From positions 1 to 6,899 of the forward strand of contig JBHENF010000061.1 in NCBI GenBank assembly GCA_046262175.1: 6,899 bases of DNA. Reading direction: 5' to 3'. Both the position numbers and the translations under genes were made by a program. This document shows positions 1 to 5,543 of the stretch, in pieces; positions within the stretch are counted from its first letter, which is position 1; the number at the start of each line of letters is the position of its first letter. A model generated the notes under the pieces. It worked only from the letters and a program-made list of their open reading frames with translations, did not search any database and was not told where the DNA came from. This DNA is from RYN-124 sp046262175. Its GTDB lineage: Bacteria > Actinomycetota > Actinomycetes > Mycobacteriales > SCTD01.

Positions 1-44
1 TACCGCAATCCGTGCCCGGCGGCTACCCGAGCAGCGCGCGGCAT

Positions 45-980
45 TCAGGCGAGCAGGGCCCGCAGCTCCTCGCACAGGTCCGCGGCTGCGGCGGCGCTTG
101 CGGGGGACCACGCGCCCATGCCGAAGAAGCCGTGGATCAGCCCGTCGTACCGGCGCTGCACGACCTTCACGCCGGCCTGCTCGAGCGCCTTCGCGTAGGC
201 CTCGCCCTCGTCGCGCAGCGGGTCGTACTCGCCGGTGCCGACGACCGCCGGAGGCAGCCCGGTGAGGTCCGGCGCCACCAGCACCGACGCGCGCGGGTCC
301 TGCCGGTGCGCGGGGTCGGACAGGTAGTGGTTGCCGAACCAGCGCATGTCCTCGGCCGTCAGGAACAGGCCCTCGCCGTTCTCGATGCGCGACGGGTGCA
401 GGTCCTCGTCACGGAAGTCCACCCCCGGGTAGATGAGCAGCTGCGCGGCGAGCGGCGGGCCGTCCGCCTTGCAGGCGAGGGCGACGGCGGCCGCCAGGTT
501 GCCGCCCGCGCTGTCGCCGGCCACCGCGATGCGGTCGGCGTCGCCGCCGAGCTGCGCGATGTTGTCGGCGACCCAGCGGGTCGCCGCGAGGCAGTCCTCG
601 AAGCCGGCCGGGAACGGGTGCTCCGGCGCCAGCCGGTAGTCGACGCTGACTACGACGGCCTCTACCTGCTTGCAGATCAACCGCGTGTGGTCGTCGTGCG
701 TCTCGATGTCCCCGATGACGAAGCCGCCGCCGTGGAAGAACACGACGGTGGGCACCGGCCCGTCCGCCTCCGGCCGGTAGATGCGGATGGGGATGCCGCC
801 GTCGGTGGTGCTGTCCTCGATCGACCGGACCTGCGGCAGCGCCGCAGCGTCACGCGCGCCGACCGTCATCGTGCGAAAGCCCTCCCGCGCCTGCTCAGGG
901 GTGCCGTCGATCATCGACATCGGCGAACCGCTGTCGGCGAGCATCTGCAGGACGGCGGCGATCGGCGGGTCGAGCGGCAC
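45..980 (-). CDS. alpha/beta hydrolase, HSL-type (carboxyl)esterase
   Basis: A 311-residue soluble hydrolase of the hormone-sensitive-lipase (family IV) esterase group, expected to cleave carboxylic ester bonds of short or medium acyl esters in the cytoplasm. The family hallmarks are visible: the oxyanion-hole motif HGGGF at residues 83-87, the nucleophile elbow GDSAGG at 155-160 (Ser157), DPLRDEG with the probable catalytic Asp253, and the catalytic His283 in IHGFF. Residues 112-120 (SVDYRLAPE) are also typical. The length matches the family, so the gene looks intact. There is no signal peptide or membrane segment. The GTG start at 980 is chosen because a GAGGAG Shine-Dalgarno lies 5 bases upstream; the open frame runs much further upstream only because of high GC. 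The gene is divergent from the phosphatase gene. The natural substrate cannot be told from sequence; a lipase, acetyl-hydrolase or detoxifying esterase are all possible. Confidence 0.93.
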   Translation of the reverse strand: MPLDPPIAAVLQMLADSGSPMSMIDGTPEQAREGFRTMTVGARDAAALPQVRSIEDSTTDGGIPIRIYRPEADGPVPTVVFFHGGGFVIGDIETHDDHTRLICKQVEAVVVSVDYRLAPEHPFPAGFEDCLAATRWVADNIAQLGGDADRIAVAGDSAGGNLAAAVALACKADGPPLAAQLLIYPGVDFRDEDLHPSRIENGEGLFLTAEDMRWFGNHYLSDPAHRQDPRASVLVAPDLTGLPPAVVGTGEYDPLRDEGEAYAKALEQAGVKVVQRRYDGLIHGFFGMGAWSPASAAAAADLCEELRALLA

Positions 981-985
981 GGGGT

Positions 986-991
986 CTCCTC
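986..991 (-). promoter_or_regulatory. Shine-Dalgarno for the HSL-type esterase
   Basis: On the minus strand the hexamer GAGGAG lies 5 bases before the GTG at 980. It decides the start within a frame that has no upstream stop for over 1 kb. Confidence 0.75.
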
Positions 992-1030
992 GGGTCGGGA
1001 GCTCCCAGTGTCTCAGCGAGCCGCTGTTAC

Positions 1031-1044
1031 CACCCGTACGGGTG
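1031..1044. promoter_or_regulatory. 14-bp perfect palindrome between divergent genes (candidate operator)
   Basis: CACCCGTACGGGTG is a perfect inverted repeat. It lies 50 bp upstream of the esterase start and 83 bp upstream of the phosphatase start, in the 147-bp gap between these divergent genes. The position and symmetry fit an operator for a dimeric regulator, but no regulator is identified. There is no T-run, so it is not a typical terminator. Confidence 0.4.
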
Positions 1045-1096
1045 ACCCTCGGCAGATCCCCCACCCAGATCCTGGTCCCGGTCGGGCGTACGGCCG

Positions 1097-1102
1097 TAGG
1101 CT
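1097..1102 (+). promoter_or_regulatory. candidate -10 element of the phosphatase gene
   Basis: TAGGCT matches the actinobacterial TAnnnT -10 pattern. It would give a short leader of about 20 bases that contains the GGAGG ribosome binding site. No good -35 hexamer is seen 16-18 bp upstream. The same hexamer occurs at the apparent -10 of the MarR gene. It overlaps the short palindrome TACGGCCGTA (1089-1098). Prediction only. Confidence 0.35.
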
Positions 1103-1115
1103 CGGGAAGATCGCC

Positions 1116-1120
1116 GGAGG
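1116..1120 (+). promoter_or_regulatory. Shine-Dalgarno for the SpoIIE-type phosphatase
   Basis: GGAGG, followed by more G residues, lies 7 bases before the ATG at 1128. It sets the start inside a much longer open frame that runs antisense through the esterase gene. Confidence 0.75.
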
Positions 1121-1127
1121 GGGCGGC

Positions 1128-2264
1128 ATGGCAGCGGAGGCACGCGCGCGGGTTGTCGCGCCGCTGCATGCCCTCGCCCTGCCGGAGCGGGTGCTGCTGG
1201 ACGTCCTGCAGGCACTCGCCGGCGCAGCTGGCGCGCTGGACGTGGTCGACGCCGTCTGCCCGCTGCTGGCCGCGTTGCCGGGAGTGCGCGGGGTGGCGCT
1301 GCTGCAGCGCGCCGGGCGCGAGGCCGTGGTGGTGGGCTCGACCGGGTACGACTGCGACACCATGGCGCCCGGCGCCCGGCTGCCGCTCGACAGCGGCCTG
1401 CCCGCGACGGAGGCGATCCGCACCGGCCGCGCGGTCGTTCGCGGGCCGGGTCCCGGCTGGTGTGCGGTGCCGTGGGGGAAGGCGGGCGCGCTGCTGCTGT
1501 CCTGCGACAGCGCGCCGCCGGAGGACGTGTCCCGGCTGGAGCGGGTGGCCGCGGCCGCCGGAGCGGCGCTGACGCGGGTCGCCGGTGCGGCCGCGGTCGA
1601 GCAGCGCCTGGCGAGCCTCGTCACCGGCCTGGTGCGGCCGGCCGTGCCCGGCGTCCGACAGGTGCCGCTGCGCGACGCCGTCGGCGGGGACGTGGTGCTG
1701 GACGAGCTCGTCGGCGGCACCCGGTGGCTGGTGGTCGCGGACGTGTGCGGCAACGGGCTGGACGCCGCCGCGACTGCGCTGGCGGTACGGGCGGCGACGC
1801 GGGCCCTGCTGCCGCATGCTGCCGGGCCTGCCGCGCTGCTCGCGGCGCTTGACGGGGTGCTGCGGCCGGAGGTGGCGCCGGACGCGTTCGTCACGGCGGT
1901 CGCCGTGTGTGTGGACGGCACCTCGGTACGGGTGGCCACCGCGGGACATCCGAACCCGCTGGTGCTGACGGATGCGGTCGTCGAGCTGCCGGTGGTCCCC
2001 GGTCCACCGCTCGCGCTCGCAGCCCTGGACGCGCTGCCGCCGCTGGCGGAGCACCGGGCGCTGTTGCCGCTCGGCGCGCTGCTGGTGCTCTACACGGACG
2101 GGTTGACGGACGACCGCGGCTCGGTCGAGCTGGACGCTCGTGAGCTCGGCCGAGCGGCGATCGGCGCCCTCCCCGACCAGGCTGCGAGCTTGCTGCTGGC
2201 CGCGGCCGACGCAGCCGGACCCGCCGTGGACGACGTCTCGGTGCTGGTGGCTCGGCTGAGCTAG
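1128..2264 (+). CDS. GAF-domain / SpoIIE-type PP2C serine phosphatase
   Basis: A 378-residue soluble protein with an N-terminal GAF-like sensor region (about 20-150, including the GAF-phosphatase linker-like LPLDSGLPATEAIRTGRAVV at 85-104) and a C-terminal SpoIIE/RsbU-type metal-dependent phosphatase domain (about 165-378). Phosphatase signatures in order are GGD at 186-188, VADVCGNGLDAA at 203-214, FVTA at 254-257, AGHPNPL at 272-278, LYTDGLTD at 321-328 and DDVSVL at 368-373. The aspartates expected to bind Mn2+/Mg2+ (188, 205, 324, and 368 or 369) are all present, so it is probably active. Family members dephosphorylate anti-sigma-factor antagonists (STAS proteins) and so release sigma factors; the target here is not in the window, so it is an orphan. 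The block usually reading GGDWYD is GGDVVL, and the usual His in DVxGHG is Asn209. The start is supported by GGAGG at 1116. Its TAG overlaps the stop of the convergent gene. Confidence 0.9.
   Translation: MAAEARARVVAPLHALALPERVLLDVLQALAGAAGALDVVDAVCPLLAALPGVRGVALLQRAGREAVVVGSTGYDCDTMAPGARLPLDSGLPATEAIRTGRAVVRGPGPGWCAVPWGKAGALLLSCDSAPPEDVSRLERVAAAAGAALTRVAGAAAVEQRLASLVTGLVRPAVPGVRQVPLRDAVGGDVVLDELVGGTRWLVVADVCGNGLDAAATALAVRAATRALLPHAAGPAALLAALDGVLRPEVAPDAFVTAVAVCVDGTSVRVATAGHPNPLVLTDAVVELPVVPGPPLALAALDALPPLAEHRALLPLGALLVLYTDGLTDDRGSVELDARELGRAAIGALPDQAASLLLAAADAAGPAVDDVSVLVARLS
2261..2264. other. shared CTAG: overlapping stop codons of convergent genes
   Basis: CTAG is its own reverse complement, so one 4-bp palindrome supplies the TAG stop of the phosphatase (2262-2264, plus) and the TAG stop of the zinc-ribbon gene (2263-2261, minus). 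There is no room for an intrinsic terminator between the genes. Confidence 0.85.
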
Positions 2265-2803
2265 CTGCCGGTTTCCCGCTCGGCCCGCACCTCACCGGCC
2301 GCGAGCAGGTCGACGCAGCTGCTGCACAGGTGGACGTCGCGGCGTACGAAGAACTCCGCCTCGCCGGTGCAGAGCGCGCAGTCCGGCCGCAGCCGCACCG
2401 GCGGCCCGAATGGGACGCGCGTGCGGCTGCCCTTCAGGCTGCCGCGGATCGCCGCGATCCACCGGGAGCGCTCGTCCGGCGCGGCCGGCGCGGGCGCGTC
2501 GCGCGCGGCGTCCTCCCGCTCCCGCGCACGGCGGGCCAGCTCGGCGTCGTACTGCTCCTGCGGCGACGACTCCTCGAGCAGCCGGCGCAGCTCTGCCGTG
2601 ATGACGGCGGCATCCTGCGCGCTGGTGGGCTGCACCGGGAGCACGCCCACCCGCTCGCGCAGCTGGCGCGGTCGCCAGCCGCGGGTGACGAGCTCGTCCA
2701 GCAGGTCGCGGACAGCCGGTGAGTCCAGCTCGCGGATGACCGCGACACGCAGCGCGCCGAACACCTCGGGAGCGGCAACCTGAGCGGCGGACGGGAGCAC
2801 CAT
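2261..2803 (-). CDS. hypothetical protein with C-terminal Cys4 zinc-ribbon-like motif
   Basis: I do not recognise this 180-residue protein. Residues about 12-75 look helical (VRDLLDELVTRGWRPRQLRE is a typical amphipathic stretch). Residues 80-105 form a highly charged Glu/Arg-rich helix, followed by an Ala/Pro linker at 101-110. The C-terminal part carries CALC at 142-145 and CSSC at 160-163, spaced as in a small zinc ribbon or treble clef; His158 is nearby. There is no signal peptide or membrane segment. It is divergent from the MarR gene across 91 bp that contain a perfect 20-bp palindrome, so co-regulation by MarR is plausible. The start is uncertain: the ATG at 2803 has no clear Shine-Dalgarno, and the GTG at 2800 or one further in are alternatives. 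The reading frame is preferred over the longer overlapping frames because of the paired CxxC motifs and its compact fit between neighbours. Nucleic-acid binding or a protein contact are possible roles, but nothing shows function. Confidence 0.72.
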   Translation of the reverse strand: MVLPSAAQVAAPEVFGALRVAVIRELDSPAVRDLLDELVTRGWRPRQLRERVGVLPVQPTSAQDAAVITAELRRLLEESSPQEQYDAELARRAREREDAARDAPAPAAPDERSRWIAAIRGSLKGSRTRVPFGPPVRLRPDCALCTGEAEFFVRRDVHLCSSCVDLLAAGEVRAERETGS

Positions 2804-2857
2804 GTAGGCATGGCATCACGCGGCACCGACAGTTGCGGCGTACGACACACATCAGTG

Positions 2858-2877
2858 GATGTTGAGCGCTCAACATC
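2858..2877. promoter_or_regulatory. perfect 20-bp palindrome, candidate MarR operator
   Basis: Two 10-bp arms meet without a spacer (GATGTTGAGC / GCTCAACATC); the core TTGAGCGCTCAA is of the kind bound by MarR-family dimers. It ends 17 bases before the MarR start codon, immediately upstream of the apparent -10 and covering the -35 region, which is the classical position for autorepression. It is also within 55 bp of the start of the divergent zinc-ribbon gene, so one site could control both. Binding by the adjacent MarR protein is inferred from position, symmetry and family behaviour. Confidence 0.8.
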
Positions 2878-2882
2878 TCCGG

Positions 2883-2888
2883 TAGGCT
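2883..2888 (+). promoter_or_regulatory. -10 element of a probable leaderless MarR promoter
   Basis: TAGGCT matches TAnnnT and ends 6 bases before the ATG at 2895, so transcription should start at or next to the A of the start codon. No Shine-Dalgarno is present in the 6 bases between, in keeping with a leaderless mRNA, which is common in actinomycetes. A -35-like TTGAGC (2862-2867) lies within the palindrome, but the spacer is only 15 bp. Confidence 0.6.
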
Positions 2889-2894
2889 GACCCC

Positions 2895-3368
2895 ATGACC
2901 AGGTGGCTGACCGCGGACGAGCAGCAGGTCTGGCGCGCGTTCCTCGGCGCGAACAAGCTCGTCTTCGAGCAGCTGGACCGAGAGCTGCAGCGGGACGCGA
3001 AGATCCCGCACGCGTACTACGAGATTCTCGTCCGGCTGTCCGAGGCGCCGGACCGGGCCCTGCGGATGAGCGCGCTCGCGGACCGGTCGCAGTCCTCGCG
3101 CAGCCGGCTCTCGCACGCCGTGGCACGGCTCGAGGACTCCGGCTGGGTGAAGCGGGAGAGCTGCGCTGACGACAAGCGCGGCCAGATCGCCCGGCTGACG
3201 GACGACGGGTTCGCTGCCCTTGCAGCCGCGGCGCCGCTGCACGTCGAGAGCGTCCGCAAGCACGTGTTCGACCCGCTGACGGCGCAGCAGCAGCAGCAGC
3301 TGAAGGCGATCAGCACCGCGCTGCTGGAGGCTCTGCAGGGCGACCCCGACGGTCCCGTCTGCAGCTGA
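2895..3368 (+). CDS. MarR-family winged-helix transcriptional regulator
   Basis: A 157-residue dimeric DNA-binding regulator, expected to act as a repressor released by a small ligand or oxidant. The helix-turn-helix spans about 56-85 (RALRMSALADRS, then the recognition helix around SSRSRLSHAVARLEDSG). The wing is at about 86-101 with the family signature DDKRG at 92-96 and the follow-on ARLTDDG at 99-105. The N-terminal helix (1-35) and the C-terminal helices (115-147) supply the dimer interface. It has two cysteines, Cys90 beside the wing and Cys156 near the C-terminus; neither is at the N-terminal position used by OhrR-type peroxide sensors, so redox sensing is unproven. A run of five Gln (131-135) comes from five CAG codons. 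The ATG at 2895 fits a leaderless transcript. The perfect palindrome just upstream suggests autorepression. The likely co-target is the divergent zinc-ribbon gene; no transporter or enzyme of the usual MarR target type is adjacent. The gene converges on the histidine kinase gene with only 8 bp between stops. Confidence 0.93.
   Translation: MTRWLTADEQQVWRAFLGANKLVFEQLDRELQRDAKIPHAYYEILVRLSEAPDRALRMSALADRSQSSRSRLSHAVARLEDSGWVKRESCADDKRGQIARLTDDGFAALAAAAPLHVESVRKHVFDPLTAQQQQQLKAISTALLEALQGDPDGPVCS
3285..3299 (+). repeat. (CAG)5 trinucleotide run in the MarR gene
   Basis: Five in-frame CAG codons encode Gln131-135 at the start of a C-terminal dimerisation helix. It is a short microsatellite that could change length by whole codons; no wider meaning is visible. 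Confidence 0.6.
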
Positions 3369-3376
3369 CGGCGCGG

Positions 3377-4753
3377 TCAGGCGGCGAGGGGCAGCCGCAC
3401 CCGGAACGTCGCCCCCGCGCCGACCGCCGTGTCGAGCTCCACGGTGCCGCCGTGCGCCTCGACCAGCGCCGCCACGATGGACAGCCCGAGCCCGCTGCCG
3501 CCCTGCGCCCGGGTACGGGAGGCATCCGCGCGGTAGAACCGCTCGAACGCACGCGCCGCAGCGTCGGGCGGCAGCCCCGGCCCCTCGTCCTGCACCTCCA
3601 CGACCGCGGACCGGTCCGCGGTCGACACCCGCACCGTCACCGGCGTCCCGTCCGGCGTGTGCGTCAGCGCGTTGCCCAGCAGGTTCCCGAACACCTGGCG
3701 CAGCCGAGCGTCGTCGCCGATCACCACCGGCGCGTCGTACGCCGACACCTCCAGGGTGATCGTCCGGTCGGGGGCCACCGCCTGCGCGTCGTGCACCGCG
3801 TCCGTCGCCAGCACCAGCAGGTCGACCGGCTCCTGCTGCAGCGGCCGCTGCTGGTCGAGCCGGGCGAGCAGCAGCAGGTCCTCGACGAGCAGGCCCATCC
3901 TGGCCGCCTCGCCCTCGACGCGCCCCATCACCCGGTCGAGGTCGGCGCCGACGGGCACCGCCCCCTGCCGGTACAGCTCCGCGAACCCGCGTATCGACGT
4001 CAGCGGCGTGCGCAGCTCGTGCGAGGCGTCGGCGACGAAGCGGCGCATCCGCTCCTCGGACGTCCGGGCCGCGGTCTCGGACGCCTGCTGCGAGCGGAAG
4101 GCGTGCTCGATCTGGCCGAGCATCGCGTTCAGGGCGCGCGCCAGCCGGCCCACCTCCGTGCGGGGATCGTCCTCCGGCACGCGCCGGGTCAGGTCCCCGG
4201 CCGCGATGGCCTCGGCCGTCTCCTCCACCTCGACCAGCGGCCGCAGGCTGGTGCGCACCACGCCGTACCCGATCCCCGCGAACAGCAGCAGCACGACGGC
4301 ACCGATGCCGAGCTCGAGCAGAGCGAGCCGGTGCAGGGTCCTGCTCACCTCGCTCAGGTCCGCGGCCACCGCGACGACACCGGCCCCCAGCGGCACCACG
4401 ACGACGCGCCACTGCCGGCCGGCCCCTCCGGCCGTGAACGGCCGCCCTGTCCGAGCGGCCACCTGCCCAGGCGGCACCACCGGGGCGGCAGCGGCGAACG
4501 CCCGGGCCACCGTCCCGTCCGGCGCGTAGAGCTGCACCGCGTACTCGTCCGGTCGCCGCAGCCGTGGCCGGTCGTCGCGGGCCGGGCCGCGGCGGTCCGC
4601 GAGCTGCACCGTCCGCACGAGGTTCTCGTCGACGCGGTCCATCAGGTAGCCGCGCAGTGCCGCCGACGCCGCGAAGCCGGAGACCAGCAGCGCCAGCGCC
4701 ACGAGCACGGTCAGCGCGGCGACCAGCTTGATCCGGAGCGGCACCGACCTCAT
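3377..4753 (-). CDS. phoR: sensor histidine kinase, PhoR-like (mycobacterial type)
   Basis: A 458-residue membrane sensor kinase that should autophosphorylate on His and pass the phosphate to the response regulator encoded just upstream. Order of parts: TM1 at about 9-32, an extracytoplasmic sensor region of about 110 residues (33-142), TM2 at about 143-166, a HAMP linker at about 167-221, and the dimerisation/phosphoacceptor helix with ASHELRTPL (His245). The ATPase domain has an N-box around Asn357/Asn361, DEGPG at 389-393, an F-box FERFYRAD at 403-410 and GGSGLGLSIV at 418-427. All catalytic motifs are intact. Segments such as RMRRFVADASHELRTPLTSI and MGLLVEDLLLLARLD closely resemble Mycobacterium tuberculosis PhoR as I recall it; the symbol rests on that resemblance, not on a search, and does not mean the phosphate-starvation PhoR. 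The ATG at 4753 overlaps the regulator stop as ATGA and lacks a strong Shine-Dalgarno, pointing to translational coupling. The sensed signal is unknown. Confidence 0.93.
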   Translation of the reverse strand: MRSVPLRIKLVAALTVLVALALLVSGFAASAALRGYLMDRVDENLVRTVQLADRRGPARDDRPRLRRPDEYAVQLYAPDGTVARAFAAAAPVVPPGQVAARTGRPFTAGGAGRQWRVVVVPLGAGVVAVAADLSEVSRTLHRLALLELGIGAVVLLLFAGIGYGVVRTSLRPLVEVEETAEAIAAGDLTRRVPEDDPRTEVGRLARALNAMLGQIEHAFRSQQASETAARTSEERMRRFVADASHELRTPLTSIRGFAELYRQGAVPVGADLDRVMGRVEGEAARMGLLVEDLLLLARLDQQRPLQQEPVDLLVLATDAVHDAQAVAPDRTITLEVSAYDAPVVIGDDARLRQVFGNLLGNALTHTPDGTPVTVRVSTADRSAVVEVQDEGPGLPPDAAARAFERFYRADASRTRAQGGSGLGLSIVAALVEAHGGTVELDTAVGAGATFRVRLPLAA

Positions 4754-5445
4754 GTCGCGGGGCGGCGCAGCACGTACCCCACCCCCCGCAGCGTCTGCAG
4801 CAGCCGCGGCTCGCTCGTGTCGACCTTGCGGCGCAGGTAGGACACGTACGACTCCACGACGTTGGCGTCGCCACCGAAGTCGTAGTTCCAGACGTGGTCC
4901 AGGATCTGCGCCTTCGACAGGACCCGGCCCGGGTTGGCCAGGAAGTAGCGCAGCAGCTTGAACTCCGTCGGCGACAGCGACACCGGCTGCCCCGCCTTCC
5001 AGACCTCGTGCGTCTCGTCGTCGAGCTCGATGTCGGCGAACGCCAGCCGCGTCGCGACCCGCGCCTCCTTCTCCGACGTGCGCCGCAGGACCGCGCGGAT
5101 CCGGGCCACGACCTCCTCGAGGCTGAACGGCTTCGTGACGTAGTCGTCGCCGCCGAGCGTCAGCCCGGTCACCTTGTCCTCGGTTGCGTCGCGCGCGGTG
5201 AGGAACAGGACCGGCGTCCTCGTCCCGTCGCCGCGCAGCCGGCGGACGAGCTCGAAGCCGTCCATCTCCGGCATCATCACGTCGAGCACGAGCAGGTCCG
5301 GCCGGAAGGTGCGCGCCACCTGCAGCGCGGAGGTCCCGTTCGTGGCGGTCTCGACCTCGAAGCCGGCGTACCGGAGGGACGCCGACAGCAGCTCGACGAT
5401 GTTCGGCTCGTCGTCCACGACGAGCAGGCGCGCTTCGCAGGTCAC
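4750..5445 (-). CDS. phoP: OmpR/PhoB-family response regulator, PhoP-like (mycobacterial type)
   Basis: A 231-residue cytoplasmic transcription factor. The receiver domain (about 5-122) has the acidic pair Asp11-Asp12, phosphoacceptor Asp55 in LVLDVMMP, Thr83 in FLTAR and Lys105 in TKPF. The winged-helix DNA-binding domain (about 135-229) has the OmpR-family signature LSPTEFKLLRYF (157-168) and the recognition helix around NVVESYVSYLRRKVD (195-209). The stretch around residues 136-165 (FADIEL...HEVWKAGQPVSLSPTEF) is close to Mycobacterium tuberculosis PhoP from memory, which is the basis for the symbol; an alignment or tree would be needed for orthology. The start is a GTG at 5445. No Shine-Dalgarno precedes it, while CAGACT (5458-5453) ends 7 bases upstream as a possible -10, so the mRNA may be leaderless. 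It is first in a two-gene operon, overlapping the kinase start by 4 bp. A PhoP-type direct repeat lies just upstream, suggesting autoregulation. Confidence 0.95.
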   Translation of the reverse strand: MTCEARLLVVDDEPNIVELLSASLRYAGFEVETATNGTSALQVARTFRPDLLVLDVMMPEMDGFELVRRLRGDGTRTPVLFLTARDATEDKVTGLTLGGDDYVTKPFSLEEVVARIRAVLRRTSEKEARVATRLAFADIELDDETHEVWKAGQPVSLSPTEFKLLRYFLANPGRVLSKAQILDHVWNYDFGGDANVVESYVSYLRRKVDTSEPRLLQTLRGVGYVLRRPAT

Positions 5446-5452
5446 CCGGCCG

Positions 5453-5458
5453 AGTCTG
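5453..5458 (-). promoter_or_regulatory. candidate -10 of the phoPR-like operon
   Basis: On the minus strand CAGACT is a one-mismatch fit to TAnnnT and ends 7 bases before the GTG start. This is compatible with a leaderless transcript starting at or next to the GTG. The hexamer 17 bp further upstream (AGGGAA) is not a -35 consensus, as expected for an activator-dependent promoter. Weak prediction. Confidence 0.35.
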
Positions 5459-5467
5459 CCGCCGGAG

Positions 5468-5485
5468 CCTGTGCGTTCCCTGTGA
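5468..5485 (-). promoter_or_regulatory. PhoP-box-like direct repeat (7 bp, 4-bp spacer, 7 bp)
   Basis: Read on the minus strand: TCACAGG, spacer GAAC, then GCACAGG; six of seven bases are shared and the period is 11 bp, one helical turn. Mycobacterial PhoP is known to bind two direct 7-bp copies close to TCACAGC with a 4-bp spacer, so both spacing and core (CACAG) agree. The site begins 22 bases upstream of the regulator's GTG, across its expected -35 region, and its far edge is 58 bases upstream of the ATG of the divergent secreted-protein gene. Autoregulation and control of the divergent gene are inferences. Confidence 0.6.
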
Positions 5486-5500
5486 GGCGGCTGGATCAGA

Positions 5501-5522
5501 CCTGCGAGCAGGAGTCCTGCTC
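5501..5522. repeat. overlapping inverted repeats upstream of the secreted-protein gene
   Basis: GAGCAGGA and TCCTGCTC form a perfect 8-bp inverted repeat around one base (5506-5522). CCTGC and GCAGG form a second one around GA (5501-5512) that shares the middle arm. The three alternating half-sites end 21 bases before the ATG at 5544. This could be an operator with overlapping dimer sites, or mutually exclusive hairpins if it lies in the transcript. Confidence 0.4.
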
Positions 5523-5543
5523 TCGACGGCGAACTCCCCGGTC

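Noticed and set aside
1..44. Terminator or partial gene at the left edge
   Set aside because: Only 44 bases of GC-rich sequence follow the esterase stop. No convincing hairpin, T-run or recognisable protein end is seen.
12..1127. Open plus-strand frame extending the phosphatase upstream by about 370 residues
   Set aside because: It runs antisense through the esterase, whose motifs are complete. The translation is Arg/Val-rich low-complexity sequence, and a good Shine-Dalgarno marks the start at 1128.
981..2054. Minus-strand N-terminal extension of the esterase
   Set aside because: It is antisense to the phosphatase and made of Arg/Gln/Gly-rich sequence with no domain. GAGGAG before the GTG at 980 and the normal family length support the short form.
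3369..3376. Terminator between the convergent MarR and kinase genes
   Set aside because: Only 8 bp lie between the stops and no hairpin with a T-run is visible.
2292..4874. 860-residue minus-strand open frame
   Set aside because: It is an out-of-frame shadow of the kinase gene, antisense MarR and the zinc-ribbon gene. It is Arg/Ala/Gly-rich without motifs, and is a product of high GC and few stops.
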